Positions 7,051-15,518 of a stretch of 26,240 nt of DNA are shown here, piece after piece. Made by a program: the position numbers and the translations under genes. How positions within the stretch are numbered: position 1 is the stretch's first letter; every line of letters starts with the position of its first letter. The notes under the pieces were generated by a model. The model did no database searches, had not been told where the DNA came from, and saw only the letters and a list, made by a program, of their open reading frames with translations. Location of the stretch: the IMG/VR virus record IMGVR_UViG_3300030389_001639, positions 1 through 26,240 of that record. One strand, 5' to 3'. The stretch comes from a virus.

Positions 7051-7641
7051 ATGGCAAGTGTTGTTGATATATGTAATTCAGCTTTAAATTTAATTGGAGC
7101 ATCAAATATTTTATCTTTAACTGAGGATAGCAAGTCAGCTAGAATTTGTAATCAAAGATACATAAATGTCAGAGATGCAACTTTTAGATCTCATCCCTGG
7201 AATTGTTTGCTAAGAAGAGCAACTCTTGCGTCAGATACTGAAACACCCAACTTTGATTTTTCTAATCAGTTCACCCTTCCCACAGATCCATTTTGTCTTA
7301 GAGTTTTACAGCTGCAAGATCAAGATTTAGTTTACAAAGTTGAAGGCAGAAAAATTTTAGCTAATACAACTGAAATAAAATTACTTTATGTGGCAAGAGT
7401 TGAAGATCCTAATGAATATGATCAGCTTCTTGTTGAAGCTTTAGCTGCTAGACTTGCAGCTGATATTGCTTATGCCTTGGTTAACAGCGCATCATTAATG
7501 GTGCAGCTTAATCAGATGTATAAAGCAAAACTTGTTGAAGCTAGATTTGTCGATGCTAACGAAGGAACACCAGCAACAATCAACAACGAATCAAGTCTTA
7601 CAGTTGCAGAAAGTAATGTCTTTCTAGCATCGAGGTTGTAA
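7051..7641 (+). CDS. tail tubular protein A-like adaptor (gp11-like)
   Basis: The 196-aa protein matches the head-tail adaptor family of short-tailed phages (T7 gp11-like). It opens SVVDICNSALNLIGASNI, then ICNQRYINVRDATFRSHPWNCLLRRATL (about residues 34-60), then PTDPFCLRVLQL, and a helical C-terminal part with ALAARLAADIAYAL. The length is the usual one for this family (about 190-200 aa). Twelve copies are expected below the portal. The start follows an AAAAGG site shortly after the terminator, so this gene either needs read-through or its own promoter; I see no clear promoter in the 12-base gap. Confidence 0.85.
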   Translation: MASVVDICNSALNLIGASNILSLTEDSKSARICNQRYINVRDATFRSHPWNCLLRRATLASDTETPNFDFSNQFTLPTDPFCLRVLQLQDQDLVYKVEGRKILANTTEIKLLYVARVEDPNEYDQLLVEALAARLAADIAYALVNSASLMVQLNQMYKAKLVEARFVDANEGTPATINNESSLTVAESNVFLASRL

Positions 7642-7642
7642 T

Positions 7643-9910
7643 ATGGCTAAAGTCACAACAGCCAAGCAGAATTTTACAGCTGGTGAATTATCGCCAAGAC
7701 TAACTGGTCGTACTGATTTAGGTCGTTATGATAATGGCGCACAACTTATTGAAAATTTTTTAGTGCAACCTCATGGCGGACTAACCAGGCGCCCTGGCAC
7801 AGAATTTATTAGAGAGGTCAAAACAAGTTCAGCTAAAACAAGACTTATACCTTTTCAATTTAATGTTGAACAAGCTTATATCTTAGAATTTGGCAATCAG
7901 TATTTTAGAGTTTATAAGGATGGAGGTATTGTTGTTTCAGGTGGTAACCCAGTTGAATTTGCAACACCTTATACAACAGCGCAGCTTGATGACATTAAGT
8001 TTGCTCAGACAGCTGACGTTATGTACATAGCGCATCCTGATCATGCACCAAGAAAAATAACCAGGACAGCGCATACTGCCTGGACAGTTAGTGAAGTTAA
8101 TCTTCAGCGTGGTGCAATGTTAGATACAAATCTAACTACTACAACTTTAACTGCAAATGCTAGAACTGGTTCTGTAACAATTACAGCAAGTGCAAATACT
8201 TTTGTGTCTACTGACGTAGGGCGTCTTGTAAAGTTGCATAAAGGTTTTGCTAAAATAACTGCATTTGGTAGCGCTACATCTGTTACAGCAACTGTTCAAG
8301 AGTTAGAAGATGGTAGAGCAGAATTGATGCCTTCGTATACTGCAAGCACAATATCTTTTCATGAAGGAGATCCTGACAGTACTGGTTTAGAACATAATGA
8401 TAGAATAGAAGATAGCGCTGGTAACTTTATTACCCAGGGTTTTGAAAATGGCATGAAGATTACCATTAGTAGTTCTTCAAGTAATAATGGGTCAGGTAAA
8501 TTAATTGTAGATGTTACAGATACTGTTCTTACTCTTGCGCCAGGTATTGATTTAGCAAACGAAAGTGCTGGAAGTAATAAAACACTAGAAGGTGAATTGA
8601 TAGCAGATAGTAATTTTTCGCTTGGTGCTTTTTCTAATACAACTGGATTTCCAGCAGCTGTTGCTTTTTATGAACAGCGTTTAGTATTTGGTGGAACAAG
8701 TCATCAACCACAAACAATATTCTTTTCTCAAAGTGGTGACTTTGAAAACTTTGAGCGTGGCACAAATGCTGATGATGGTTTGGTTTACACAATTGGTTCG
8801 AATGAAGTTAATGTTATTAGATACCTGGCGTCAGGGCGGCAGCTTATTGTTGGCACAAGCGGTGGTGAATTTATTGTTAGAGCATCAGGTTTTGACGAGC
8901 CATTGAAGCCTGATAACACACAGATTAAACAACAAACGACATATGGATCTGCAAATATCCAGCCTTTGCAAGTAGGCAATGCAACATTGTTTTTACAAAG
9001 AGCAAAAAGAAAATTAAGAGAATTAATTTTTAGTAATGAATCTGATAGTTATGTAGCGCCTGACATGACCATACTTGCAGAACATATTACTGAAGGCGGT
9101 ATCAATGGTTTTGCTTATCAGCAAGAGCCTGATAGTATTGCTTGGACAGTAAGAAATGATGGCGTGTTAGCTTGCATGACATATAGAAGAGAAGAACAAG
9201 TTGTTGCCTGGCATAGACATATTATTGGTGGCGCTTTTGGATCAGGTAATGCTGTTGTCGAAAGTGTTGCAACTATACCAGGTGACCTTGACGAAGATGA
9301 AGTTTACATCATTGTAAAAAGGACAATAGGTGGCGCTACTAAAAGATATGTAGAACGCATGAGAAACTTTGATTTTGGGACAAGTGTTAGTGATGCTTTT
9401 TTTGTTGATAGCGGACTTACTTACTCAGGATCAGCTGCAACTACAATAAGTGGTTTAGATCACCTGGAAGGACAAACAGTTTCAGTACTGGCTGATGGCT
9501 CTATTCATCCTGACGTTACAGTTAGTTCAGGTGCAATTGCTTTGCAAAGATCTGTCACTAAAGCGCATATTGGTTTACCTTTTACAAGTAAAGTTGAAAC
9601 ACTAAGAATTGATTCAGGTTCTGCTTTAGGAAGCGCTCAGGGCAAGGTAAAAAGAATATCAGAAGTAACAGTAAGATTATTTAGATCTGTTGGTTTGAAA
9701 GTAGGTACATCAACAAGTGAATTAGATGTTGTGCCTTTTAGAGATTCAGGCGATGATATGGATACAGCTATTCCATTGTTTACTGGGGATAAAACTGTTG
9801 AATTTAGAGGTGGATACGATGAGGATGCAACAATTGTGATACAACAAGATCAGCCATTGCCAATGACAATCCTGGCAATATTCCCAACAGTATCTGTATT
9901 TGATAAATGA
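7643..9910 (+). CDS. tail nozzle / tubular protein B-like (gp12-like)
   Basis: The 755-aa protein has the typical opening for podovirus nozzle or stabilisation proteins: NFTAGELSPRLTGRTDLGRY, NGAQLIENFLVQPHGGLTRR and PGTEFI. Further on are LIPFQFNVEQAYILEFGN and the diagnostic FYEQRLVFGGTSHQPQ...IFFSQSGDFENF (about residues 343-371). Six copies should form the distal tail tube. The gene starts 2 bases after the gp11-like stop, with GAGG (7631-7634) as probable ribosome site. The last bases overlap the next gene start (ATGA). The length is within the range known for marine podoviruses. Confidence 0.88.
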   Translation: MAKVTTAKQNFTAGELSPRLTGRTDLGRYDNGAQLIENFLVQPHGGLTRRPGTEFIREVKTSSAKTRLIPFQFNVEQAYILEFGNQYFRVYKDGGIVVSGGNPVEFATPYTTAQLDDIKFAQTADVMYIAHPDHAPRKITRTAHTAWTVSEVNLQRGAMLDTNLTTTTLTANARTGSVTITASANTFVSTDVGRLVKLHKGFAKITAFGSATSVTATVQELEDGRAELMPSYTASTISFHEGDPDSTGLEHNDRIEDSAGNFITQGFENGMKITISSSSSNNGSGKLIVDVTDTVLTLAPGIDLANESAGSNKTLEGELIADSNFSLGAFSNTTGFPAAVAFYEQRLVFGGTSHQPQTIFFSQSGDFENFERGTNADDGLVYTIGSNEVNVIRYLASGRQLIVGTSGGEFIVRASGFDEPLKPDNTQIKQQTTYGSANIQPLQVGNATLFLQRAKRKLRELIFSNESDSYVAPDMTILAEHITEGGINGFAYQQEPDSIAWTVRNDGVLACMTYRREEQVVAWHRHIIGGAFGSGNAVVESVATIPGDLDEDEVYIIVKRTIGGATKRYVERMRNFDFGTSVSDAFFVDSGLTYSGSAATTISGLDHLEGQTVSVLADGSIHPDVTVSSGAIALQRSVTKAHIGLPFTSKVETLRIDSGSALGSAQGKVKRISEVTVRLFRSVGLKVGTSTSELDVVPFRDSGDDMDTAIPLFTGDKTVEFRGGYDEDATIVIQQDQPLPMTILAIFPTVSVFDK

Positions 9911-10347
9911 TTATTATTGATTTTCAAGGTGATCATGCCAGGACACTTTACGATGGTAATTTAAATAGTGAAAACAATAGACCAGCTATAGAAATATCAC
10001 AGTTTATGGATGAAGTTATAGTGCAAGATCTTTGTTTTACTGGTATCATAAATGAAGAAATAGTTGCTTGTGGAGGTATATATCCTATGTGGGATGGTGT
10101 TGGTGAAGCTTGGTTTATTGGATCTAAGCTGGTGTATAAACATCCAATTTTAATAACAAAAACAATAAGACAATATTTAAATAAATTAATGAACATCAAA
10201 AATTTTCATCGAGTACAAGCCTATGTCAAACAAGATTGGGATCAAGCTAAACGATGGATTGAACTTGTAGGAATGCAAGAAGAAGGAATGGTCAGGAAAT
10301 TTTGTCCTGATGCAAGAAATCATATTTTATACGCAAAGGTGAATTGA
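9907..10347 (+). CDS. GNAT-fold virion-associated protein, T7 gp13-like
   Basis: The 146-aa protein looks like a GNAT-type acetyltransferase fold. It has a beta strand with VACGGIYPMWDGVGEAWFIGS (about residues 55-75), a helix with ITKTIRQYLNKLMN, and the end AYVKQDWDQAKRWIELVGMQEEGMVRKF, a common GNAT 'A..W...LGF..EG' pattern. In T7-like phages a protein of this fold (gp13) follows the nozzle gene and is needed for virion assembly, without proven acetyltransferase activity. The start overlaps the nozzle stop by 4 bases, with no separate ribosome site, so translation is coupled. Confidence 0.75.
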   Translation: MIIIDFQGDHARTLYDGNLNSENNRPAIEISQFMDEVIVQDLCFTGIINEEIVACGGIYPMWDGVGEAWFIGSKLVYKHPILITKTIRQYLNKLMNIKNFHRVQAYVKQDWDQAKRWIELVGMQEEGMVRKFCPDARNHILYAKVN

Positions 10348-10820
10348 TGAGCGCTACAGTATTAACTGCAATAGGAACTGGTGTATCGACCTATGGACAA
10401 TTTCAAGCTGCTAAAGGTGTAAAAAGAGCAGCCAGGTACAATCAACAAGTTGCTGAAAGAAATGCTAAGGTAGCAGAACAGAAAGCTGAAATTGCTTTAT
10501 TTGATGCTACAAGAAACGCAGTAAAATTTAGAAAAGATTTTAGAGGACTAAACGATGCTTCTGCAATGGCAATGAGAAAAAATAATGTTGCTATTACTGG
10601 TTCAGCTTTAGATGTTTTATTGGATAACGCTTTGAACTTTGAAATCGATACCCAAAACAGTATACGCCAGGCAGCGTTTACTGCTAGTGATTTTAGAGAA
10701 TCAGCTGTTAATGAAAGGCTAAGAGGTCGAATTGCAATGTATGAAGCAAGAGTAACTGCAAGAGCAATGAAAACAGCAGCTGTTGGAAAAGCTTTTTCAA
10801 CTATGGCAAGTGTATCATAA
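10347..10820 (+). CDS. internal virion protein, T7 gp14-like
   Basis: The 157-aa protein starts with a short hydrophobic segment (LTAIGTGVSTYGQFQAA) and continues as long Ala/Arg/Lys-rich helices, including YNQQVAERNAKVAEQKAEIAL, AMRKNNVAITGSALDVLLDNA and the C-terminal helix RIAMYEARVTARAMKTAA. This is the layout of gp14-type internal core proteins, which are ejected and thought to sit in the outer membrane during infection. ATG 10347 is chosen (AAAGGTGA upstream); TTG 10344 would add one residue. The start shares one base with the previous stop. Confidence 0.75.
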   Translation: MSATVLTAIGTGVSTYGQFQAAKGVKRAARYNQQVAERNAKVAEQKAEIALFDATRNAVKFRKDFRGLNDASAMAMRKNNVAITGSALDVLLDNALNFEIDTQNSIRQAAFTASDFRESAVNERLRGRIAMYEARVTARAMKTAAVGKAFSTMASVS

Positions 10821-12479
10821 ATGAGAGTTCCAACATACAAACAAAAAACATCCTTCACAACTAAAGGTGGTGGCGGTCGTTTTTTAACTGCACAAATCAA
10901 TCCATCTGTAATGGCAAAACAAGGTCAAGTCATATCAGAAATTGGAGATGATATAACACGCATAGGTCTTAGGAAACTTGAAGTTGAAACAGAAACAGAC
11001 GTAAATGTTGCTAAAAGAGCAATGAATACTGAATTGTATTCAATTAGAGAAAAATATTTAAAAAGTCAAAATCCAGTAAAAGCTGAATTAAAAGCTAAAG
11101 CTGAAATGCAAACTCTTTTAAAACAATATGTGAATGGAACAAAAATTAATCCAGTTACAAATGAGCCATATATATCAACAAATAAATCTAAAGCTAGATT
11201 TTTAAGTGTTGGTCAAGATTTACTTAGTAGTAATATTCTTGAATATGTGAAAGAAAATAACAAACTAATTAGTGAAATTAACAAGGCAAACATTTCAGAT
11301 ACTACAAATGAACTTGTAAAAAGTGCTATTGATTCTGATAATTTTGGTGAGTTTAATGAGCGCTATCAACAAATATTCTCTGTTAATGATAAAAATCCTG
11401 GCGTACTTAGATTAGCGCTAACAAATGGTGATTATGATCAAAATGAATATGCAGCTGCTTTTGACAAAACAGCTGAAATTTTAGTTGATGGATTGATACT
11501 AAAAAAATTAAAATCAAGTCCTAGCGCTTTAGCAGCTGCTATAGAAATATTTGACGATCCAAGTGCAAATGTAGCAATTACTAATGCTTTAGGTTTGCTA
11601 GACAACAAAGCTGATAAAAGGGCAAAAGTTATAAAACTAGCAAAACAAATTGATGATGAAAGAGTACAAGAAATTGAAAGAGAAGAAAAAGATCAAATTG
11701 AAAAAAATGATAAGCTTTACGCTAAAATTATAAATGCTGATTTAGATAATACAGAAGAATTAAAGAAAGCTATTGCAAATCATAAAATATTAAAAACTCA
11801 AAATTATTATGAAAGCACAAGCAAATTAAATGAAACTGAAAAACTTCTTGGCATTCAAGAAAATAAAACAAATAGTGATACAAAAAAATCAGATAGAGCA
11901 ACTATAGCGCTTCTTGATAAACTTGATAGAAATAATGTTTTAACTGTTCAAGCTTTAGAAAAGGTAGCAGAAAAGTTATCTGATTCTGATTACAAAAATT
12001 ATTTAAAAAGAATACAAACAGAAATAAATGATGGTTTTAAAGAAGCGCACACTATGTTTAGAAATGAACTTAACTATAGTGAAAATTTAGATACTACTTC
12101 TGCTGCTGGTAAATCAATACAGCTTCTTTATAATCAAGCATTACAGAAGTTACAATCTTGGAAAAGATCAGAAAACAAAGCTGGTAAAGAAATTACTTTT
12201 AATAGTACCCTTGATAAAGCAGATGATATTATCGATGCAAACAAACTTGCGTATAGAAAAATTATGAAAGAATCACTTATAACTTATCTTGGCAATGTTA
12301 AATCACAACTTGAAAGAAAAATTCCAGGATTTACTTTTGATTTAAATAAACCTTACCAATCAACAATTGACGCAATATCTACGCTTGGTAATCCAAACTT
12401 ATCAAATGATTTAATTATTAAAGGCGTATATCAAAATTTGCTTGGTTATAAAAAATATAATGTGGATGCTGTACAATGA
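10821..12479 (+). CDS. internal virion protein, T7 gp15-like position
   Basis: The 552-aa protein begins MRVPTYKQKTSF, a phrase typical of the second internal virion protein in marine podoviruses, followed by a Gly run and INPSVMAKQGQVISEIGDDI. The rest is almost entirely charged helical sequence (Lys/Glu-rich, for example residues about 275-300 with ERVQEIEREEKDQIEKN). No enzyme motif is visible. By position after the gp14-like gene it should be a core or ejection-tunnel component. The gene starts directly after the previous stop and overlaps the next start by 4 bases. Base composition is clearly more A-rich than in genes before 10 kb. Confidence 0.68.
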   Translation: MRVPTYKQKTSFTTKGGGGRFLTAQINPSVMAKQGQVISEIGDDITRIGLRKLEVETETDVNVAKRAMNTELYSIREKYLKSQNPVKAELKAKAEMQTLLKQYVNGTKINPVTNEPYISTNKSKARFLSVGQDLLSSNILEYVKENNKLISEINKANISDTTNELVKSAIDSDNFGEFNERYQQIFSVNDKNPGVLRLALTNGDYDQNEYAAAFDKTAEILVDGLILKKLKSSPSALAAAIEIFDDPSANVAITNALGLLDNKADKRAKVIKLAKQIDDERVQEIEREEKDQIEKNDKLYAKIINADLDNTEELKKAIANHKILKTQNYYESTSKLNETEKLLGIQENKTNSDTKKSDRATIALLDKLDRNNVLTVQALEKVAEKLSDSDYKNYLKRIQTEINDGFKEAHTMFRNELNYSENLDTTSAAGKSIQLLYNQALQKLQSWKRSENKAGKEITFNSTLDKADDIIDANKLAYRKIMKESLITYLGNVKSQLERKIPGFTFDLNKPYQSTIDAISTLGNPNLSNDLIIKGVYQNLLGYKKYNVDAVQ

Positions 12480-15310
12480 CAAGTTATTTAGATGAGCAAC
12501 TCAACGAATATGAAAATGCAGAGGTAGCTAGTTTTTTTAATTTTGGCGCTGTAAAGAAAAAAGAACCAACAGAAACAAAAGAAAAAACAAACGACCAAGA
12601 CAAAGAAACATATTTAGATACAATAAGTCGTGCAGTACCAGTTGGTTTTGCAAAAGGTGCAACAGAGTTACCAAAAAATCTTGCTACTATTGCTGGACTA
12701 CCAGTTGATATTGCAACTGCACTTTTAAATAAATTAGGTATGAATATTGAAAAGCCATTTATGGGCGGTGAATTTTTAAGAGAAGCAGTTCAAGATATAT
12801 CAAATATTGGCAACACACTTATACCTGATTCTTTAAATAATACATATAAAGAATTTATTACAAGACCTTATGATAATGAAACAACTGGCAATATAGTAGA
12901 AGTTATTTCACAATTTGGAACATCAGCTGTACCAGCTGCAAGTTTTATCAAACTTATATCAAATGCAAATGCTCTTACAAGATCTTTTGCTTGGGGTGCA
13001 ATTGCAGATGCAACAGCATTCAACTCAAATGATCAAAATCTAGTTGGAACTTTATTAAAAAATTTTGACGATGTATCTGAAGAAGAAAAAGGCACTATTC
13101 GTGAAATGGTTGAGGGTTTATTTGTAAAATATGAGGATGACCCTGAAGCTTTAAAATTAGCAAAAAATGCATTAGAAGGCGCTGGAATATCAGGAATATT
13201 TGAATTACTTTTTAAAATTAGCAGAAAAATTCCTTGGAAAAAAGTTTTGGCTGGTGGAACTGTAGCAGTAGGCTCAACAGCAGCAAGCGATGCAGAAGCT
13301 GGTAAAGGCGATGTAATTGGTAATTTAATTACAAGATTATCGAGAGCAGAAACATCAAAGCTAAAAGCAGACGCCAAAAATACAAAAGAATATAATTTAG
13401 TTAGAGATGAAGCTTTAAGAATTAAAAATGAATATCCTGAAGGAAATGGATGGTTGCCAATAAATATTGCTGCTGATAGTAAAAACCCATCATTTAAAAT
13501 AGATAATAAAGGTAATATAGATATAAGATGGCAGCAGCCAAGTTATGCTTTTCATACACCTGGCGATAAAAAAATACAAAGTTATTCAAAAGAAGCTATT
13601 TCACAGCATAAGAATAATTTAGTAAATAAAATGGTATCTGATGTTAATGGTGTTCTTGAAAGAGCAAAAAATGGTGACCAAGACGCTATAGATATTATTA
13701 ATCAAGCCAATTGGTATAGGTCTATGAGATCTAGACTTAGAAGAGAATTTGGCGGTTTATCTGATGTTTTTGCTGATATTATAGGTGCAACATCTGCAAT
13801 GACAAACGTACAGCAAAATTATGAAAATGCTGTTGAAGTCCTTCGAGGTTTTGTTCGAGGTGATTTTGATAAACAAATTGAAATGTATAAAAAAATTTCT
13901 GATGAAGGTGGTAATTTAAATTCTGCACAACTAACGCAAATGGCAAAAGATAAAAATGTTGATTTTGATTTAATTAGAAATGCAGCTGGTAAAATGTTTG
14001 GTAATAATAGTCCAGCAGCAACAACAGCATTATTAGATATGTTTCGTCAAATAAAACCTGGCAAGGCTCCTAAAACAGTTAATTTTACTGGTAATTTAAT
14101 TGGATTTGGTAATGAAGCAACTATTGATGTATGGGCAGCTAGATATCTTAGAGATGCAGCTGGTAAACCAAGAATACCACCGCCAGTAGAAAAAGCTGTA
14201 GCTGGTAAACATTTAACACAAAGCACATTTGAAAATCCACAAATAGGATCTGAATTTGGATTTGGGCAAGAAGTGTTTTCTGATGCTGCAAATATTTTAA
14301 ATTCAGAAGGCGGCATAAAAGCATTTAATCCAAATATTGGTGATATGGGTGCTGACGATTTGCAAGCTGTTGTATGGTTTTTAGAAAAAGAAAAGTGGAC
14401 TAAAAATGGATGGACTTCAAAAGCTGGTGAAGGAGGTTCATTAGATTTTGAAAGTGTCTATGGTGGGTCAGCAAATCCTGAAAGAGTAAAAGAACTTAGA
14501 TCAATTATTAATAGTGTAAATACAAGCGAAGCTGATCGTATAGCAGCTGGTAAAGAACTTGAAACGCTTGAAGGTTCACCGCAAAGGACTATAGCTGGTA
14601 TATCAAGAGAAAGACCTGGTAACGTACCATCTAACATTGACCAAGCTGAATTAAGTAAAGAACTTGTTGAGCCACTAAAAAAAGATAATACTGTTATGGC
14701 GTTCCAGGCAAATAACACTTATGGTGAATTTATGGGTGAACTTGAAAAATCCATGAATTTTGAAGTTGTTACCAGGACTAATTTCAACCCAAAAAGAATG
14801 ACAGATACGATTGTAAACTTAGGTAAAAAATATAATCAAGATGCTGTATTCGTATCAAAAGTTGTTGATGATGGAACAGAAGGGGCAAGACCAGGCGCAG
14901 AAATTTATTTTCAAAATAGACAAGGCGTTGATTTTGCACAGCTTATAACAAACACATTAAGGGCAAGAGGTATAGATGGATTTACATTTATAACTGATGC
15001 AAGGTATAAAGATAGACCTGACATAATGAAATTAAGCAACCAGCCTACTGCTGGACTTACTGGCGTTAGATTTCAATATATACCTGAGTTTGATGAAGCT
15101 TTTGATGCATCTAGGGCAAATCAAATATTTAAAGAAAAAGAAAAAGAATTTAAAAACGTACTTAGAGAAATTTCAAAAATAGATGGAATAAGTTTTGCAG
15201 ATGTAGTAAGCTATCAAACTGTGGTTTATAAAAACCCTGACGCAACTTGGATAAAAGGTGGAGTTACTTATGACGAGTACTTTGGAAGAACAGCTTCAGG
15301 AGGAACTTGA
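12476..15310 (+). CDS. giant internal virion protein with DUF7178-like region
   Basis: The 944-aa protein starts MTSYLDEQLNEYENAE. It has an amphipathic segment with VPVGFAKGATELPKNLATIA (about 52-71), a short hydrophobic stretch VLAGGTVAVGSTAAS (about 255-269), and a central region (about 425-610) with FADIIGATSAMTNVQQNYENA, NLIGFGNEATIDVWAARYLRD and FGFGQEVFSDAANIL. That region recalls a phage-wide DUF7178-type module with a 'N..G....T.D.W.AR' pattern slightly like helix-hairpin-helix glycosylases. Residues about 770-815 (KYNQDAVFVSKVV, GARPGAEIYF) resemble modules in large polyvalent phage proteins. It probably belongs to the ejected internal core. No lytic transglycosylase motif is seen. 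Confidence 0.6.
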   Translation: MTSYLDEQLNEYENAEVASFFNFGAVKKKEPTETKEKTNDQDKETYLDTISRAVPVGFAKGATELPKNLATIAGLPVDIATALLNKLGMNIEKPFMGGEFLREAVQDISNIGNTLIPDSLNNTYKEFITRPYDNETTGNIVEVISQFGTSAVPAASFIKLISNANALTRSFAWGAIADATAFNSNDQNLVGTLLKNFDDVSEEEKGTIREMVEGLFVKYEDDPEALKLAKNALEGAGISGIFELLFKISRKIPWKKVLAGGTVAVGSTAASDAEAGKGDVIGNLITRLSRAETSKLKADAKNTKEYNLVRDEALRIKNEYPEGNGWLPINIAADSKNPSFKIDNKGNIDIRWQQPSYAFHTPGDKKIQSYSKEAISQHKNNLVNKMVSDVNGVLERAKNGDQDAIDIINQANWYRSMRSRLRREFGGLSDVFADIIGATSAMTNVQQNYENAVEVLRGFVRGDFDKQIEMYKKISDEGGNLNSAQLTQMAKDKNVDFDLIRNAAGKMFGNNSPAATTALLDMFRQIKPGKAPKTVNFTGNLIGFGNEATIDVWAARYLRDAAGKPRIPPPVEKAVAGKHLTQSTFENPQIGSEFGFGQEVFSDAANILNSEGGIKAFNPNIGDMGADDLQAVVWFLEKEKWTKNGWTSKAGEGGSLDFESVYGGSANPERVKELRSIINSVNTSEADRIAAGKELETLEGSPQRTIAGISRERPGNVPSNIDQAELSKELVEPLKKDNTVMAFQANNTYGEFMGELEKSMNFEVVTRTNFNPKRMTDTIVNLGKKYNQDAVFVSKVVDDGTEGARPGAEIYFQNRQGVDFAQLITNTLRARGIDGFTFITDARYKDRPDIMKLSNQPTAGLTGVRFQYIPEFDEAFDASRANQIFKEKEKEFKNVLREISKIDGISFADVVSYQTVVYKNPDATWIKGGVTYDEYFGRTASGGT

Positions 15311-15455
15311 TGCTGGTTTTGATGAAAATGATTTTGTTGTCAAAAATTTAAGAAGGCAAATTGAAGCAAAAAAGTCAGGCAAAGGATTTGCTGAATTATA
15401 TATAACTGGATCTGCTAATAAAGGTACAGACGAAAAAAATTCACAAATGTCCTAA
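15270..15455 (+). CDS. small unrecognised protein with N-terminus like the preceding giant protein
   Basis: The 61-aa product starts MTSTLEEQLQEELDAGFDEN, echoing MTSYLDEQLNEYENAE of the 944-aa protein whose end it overlaps by 41 bases. The middle is basic (NLRRQIEAKKSGKG) and the tail polar. An AAGGTGGAG site 6 bases before ATG 15270 supports this start over GTG 15258. It is the last gene before an intrinsic terminator. It may be a virion-packaged peptide sharing a targeting signal with its large neighbour; this is inference. Confidence 0.65.
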   Translation: MTSTLEEQLQEELDAGFDENDFVVKNLRRQIEAKKSGKGFAELYITGSANKGTDEKNSQMS

Positions 15456-15468
15456 AATTTGGTATAAG

Positions 15469-15480
15469 ACTATATATAGT
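15469..15480. promoter_or_regulatory. 12-bp perfect AT palindrome next to the terminator
   Basis: ACTATATATAGT is self-complementary and lies 2 bases before the terminator stem. It may extend the terminator structure, act as a protein-binding dyad, or be part of a phage promoter for the downstream giant gene. None of these can be decided from the sequence. Confidence 0.3.
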
Positions 15481-15482
15481 TG

Positions 15483-15507
15483 GGGTGTTGTGAAGCACCC
15501 TTTTTTT
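15483..15507 (+). terminator. Rho-independent terminator before the 1082-aa gene
   Basis: GGGTG (15483-15487), loop TTGTGAAG and CACCC (15496-15500) form a 5-bp stem, followed immediately by seven Ts (15501-15507). The stem is short, so termination may be partial, letting some transcription into the giant virion gene and fibre cassette. Confidence 0.85.
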
Positions 15508-15518
15508 ATGGGAATTTC

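Noticed and set aside
10442-10900. Long open frame on the - strand opposite the gp14-like gene (and others at 13033-13377, 16934-17314, 25400-25699).
   Set aside because: They mirror real + strand genes, lack ribosome sites, and have compositions typical of antisense frames.
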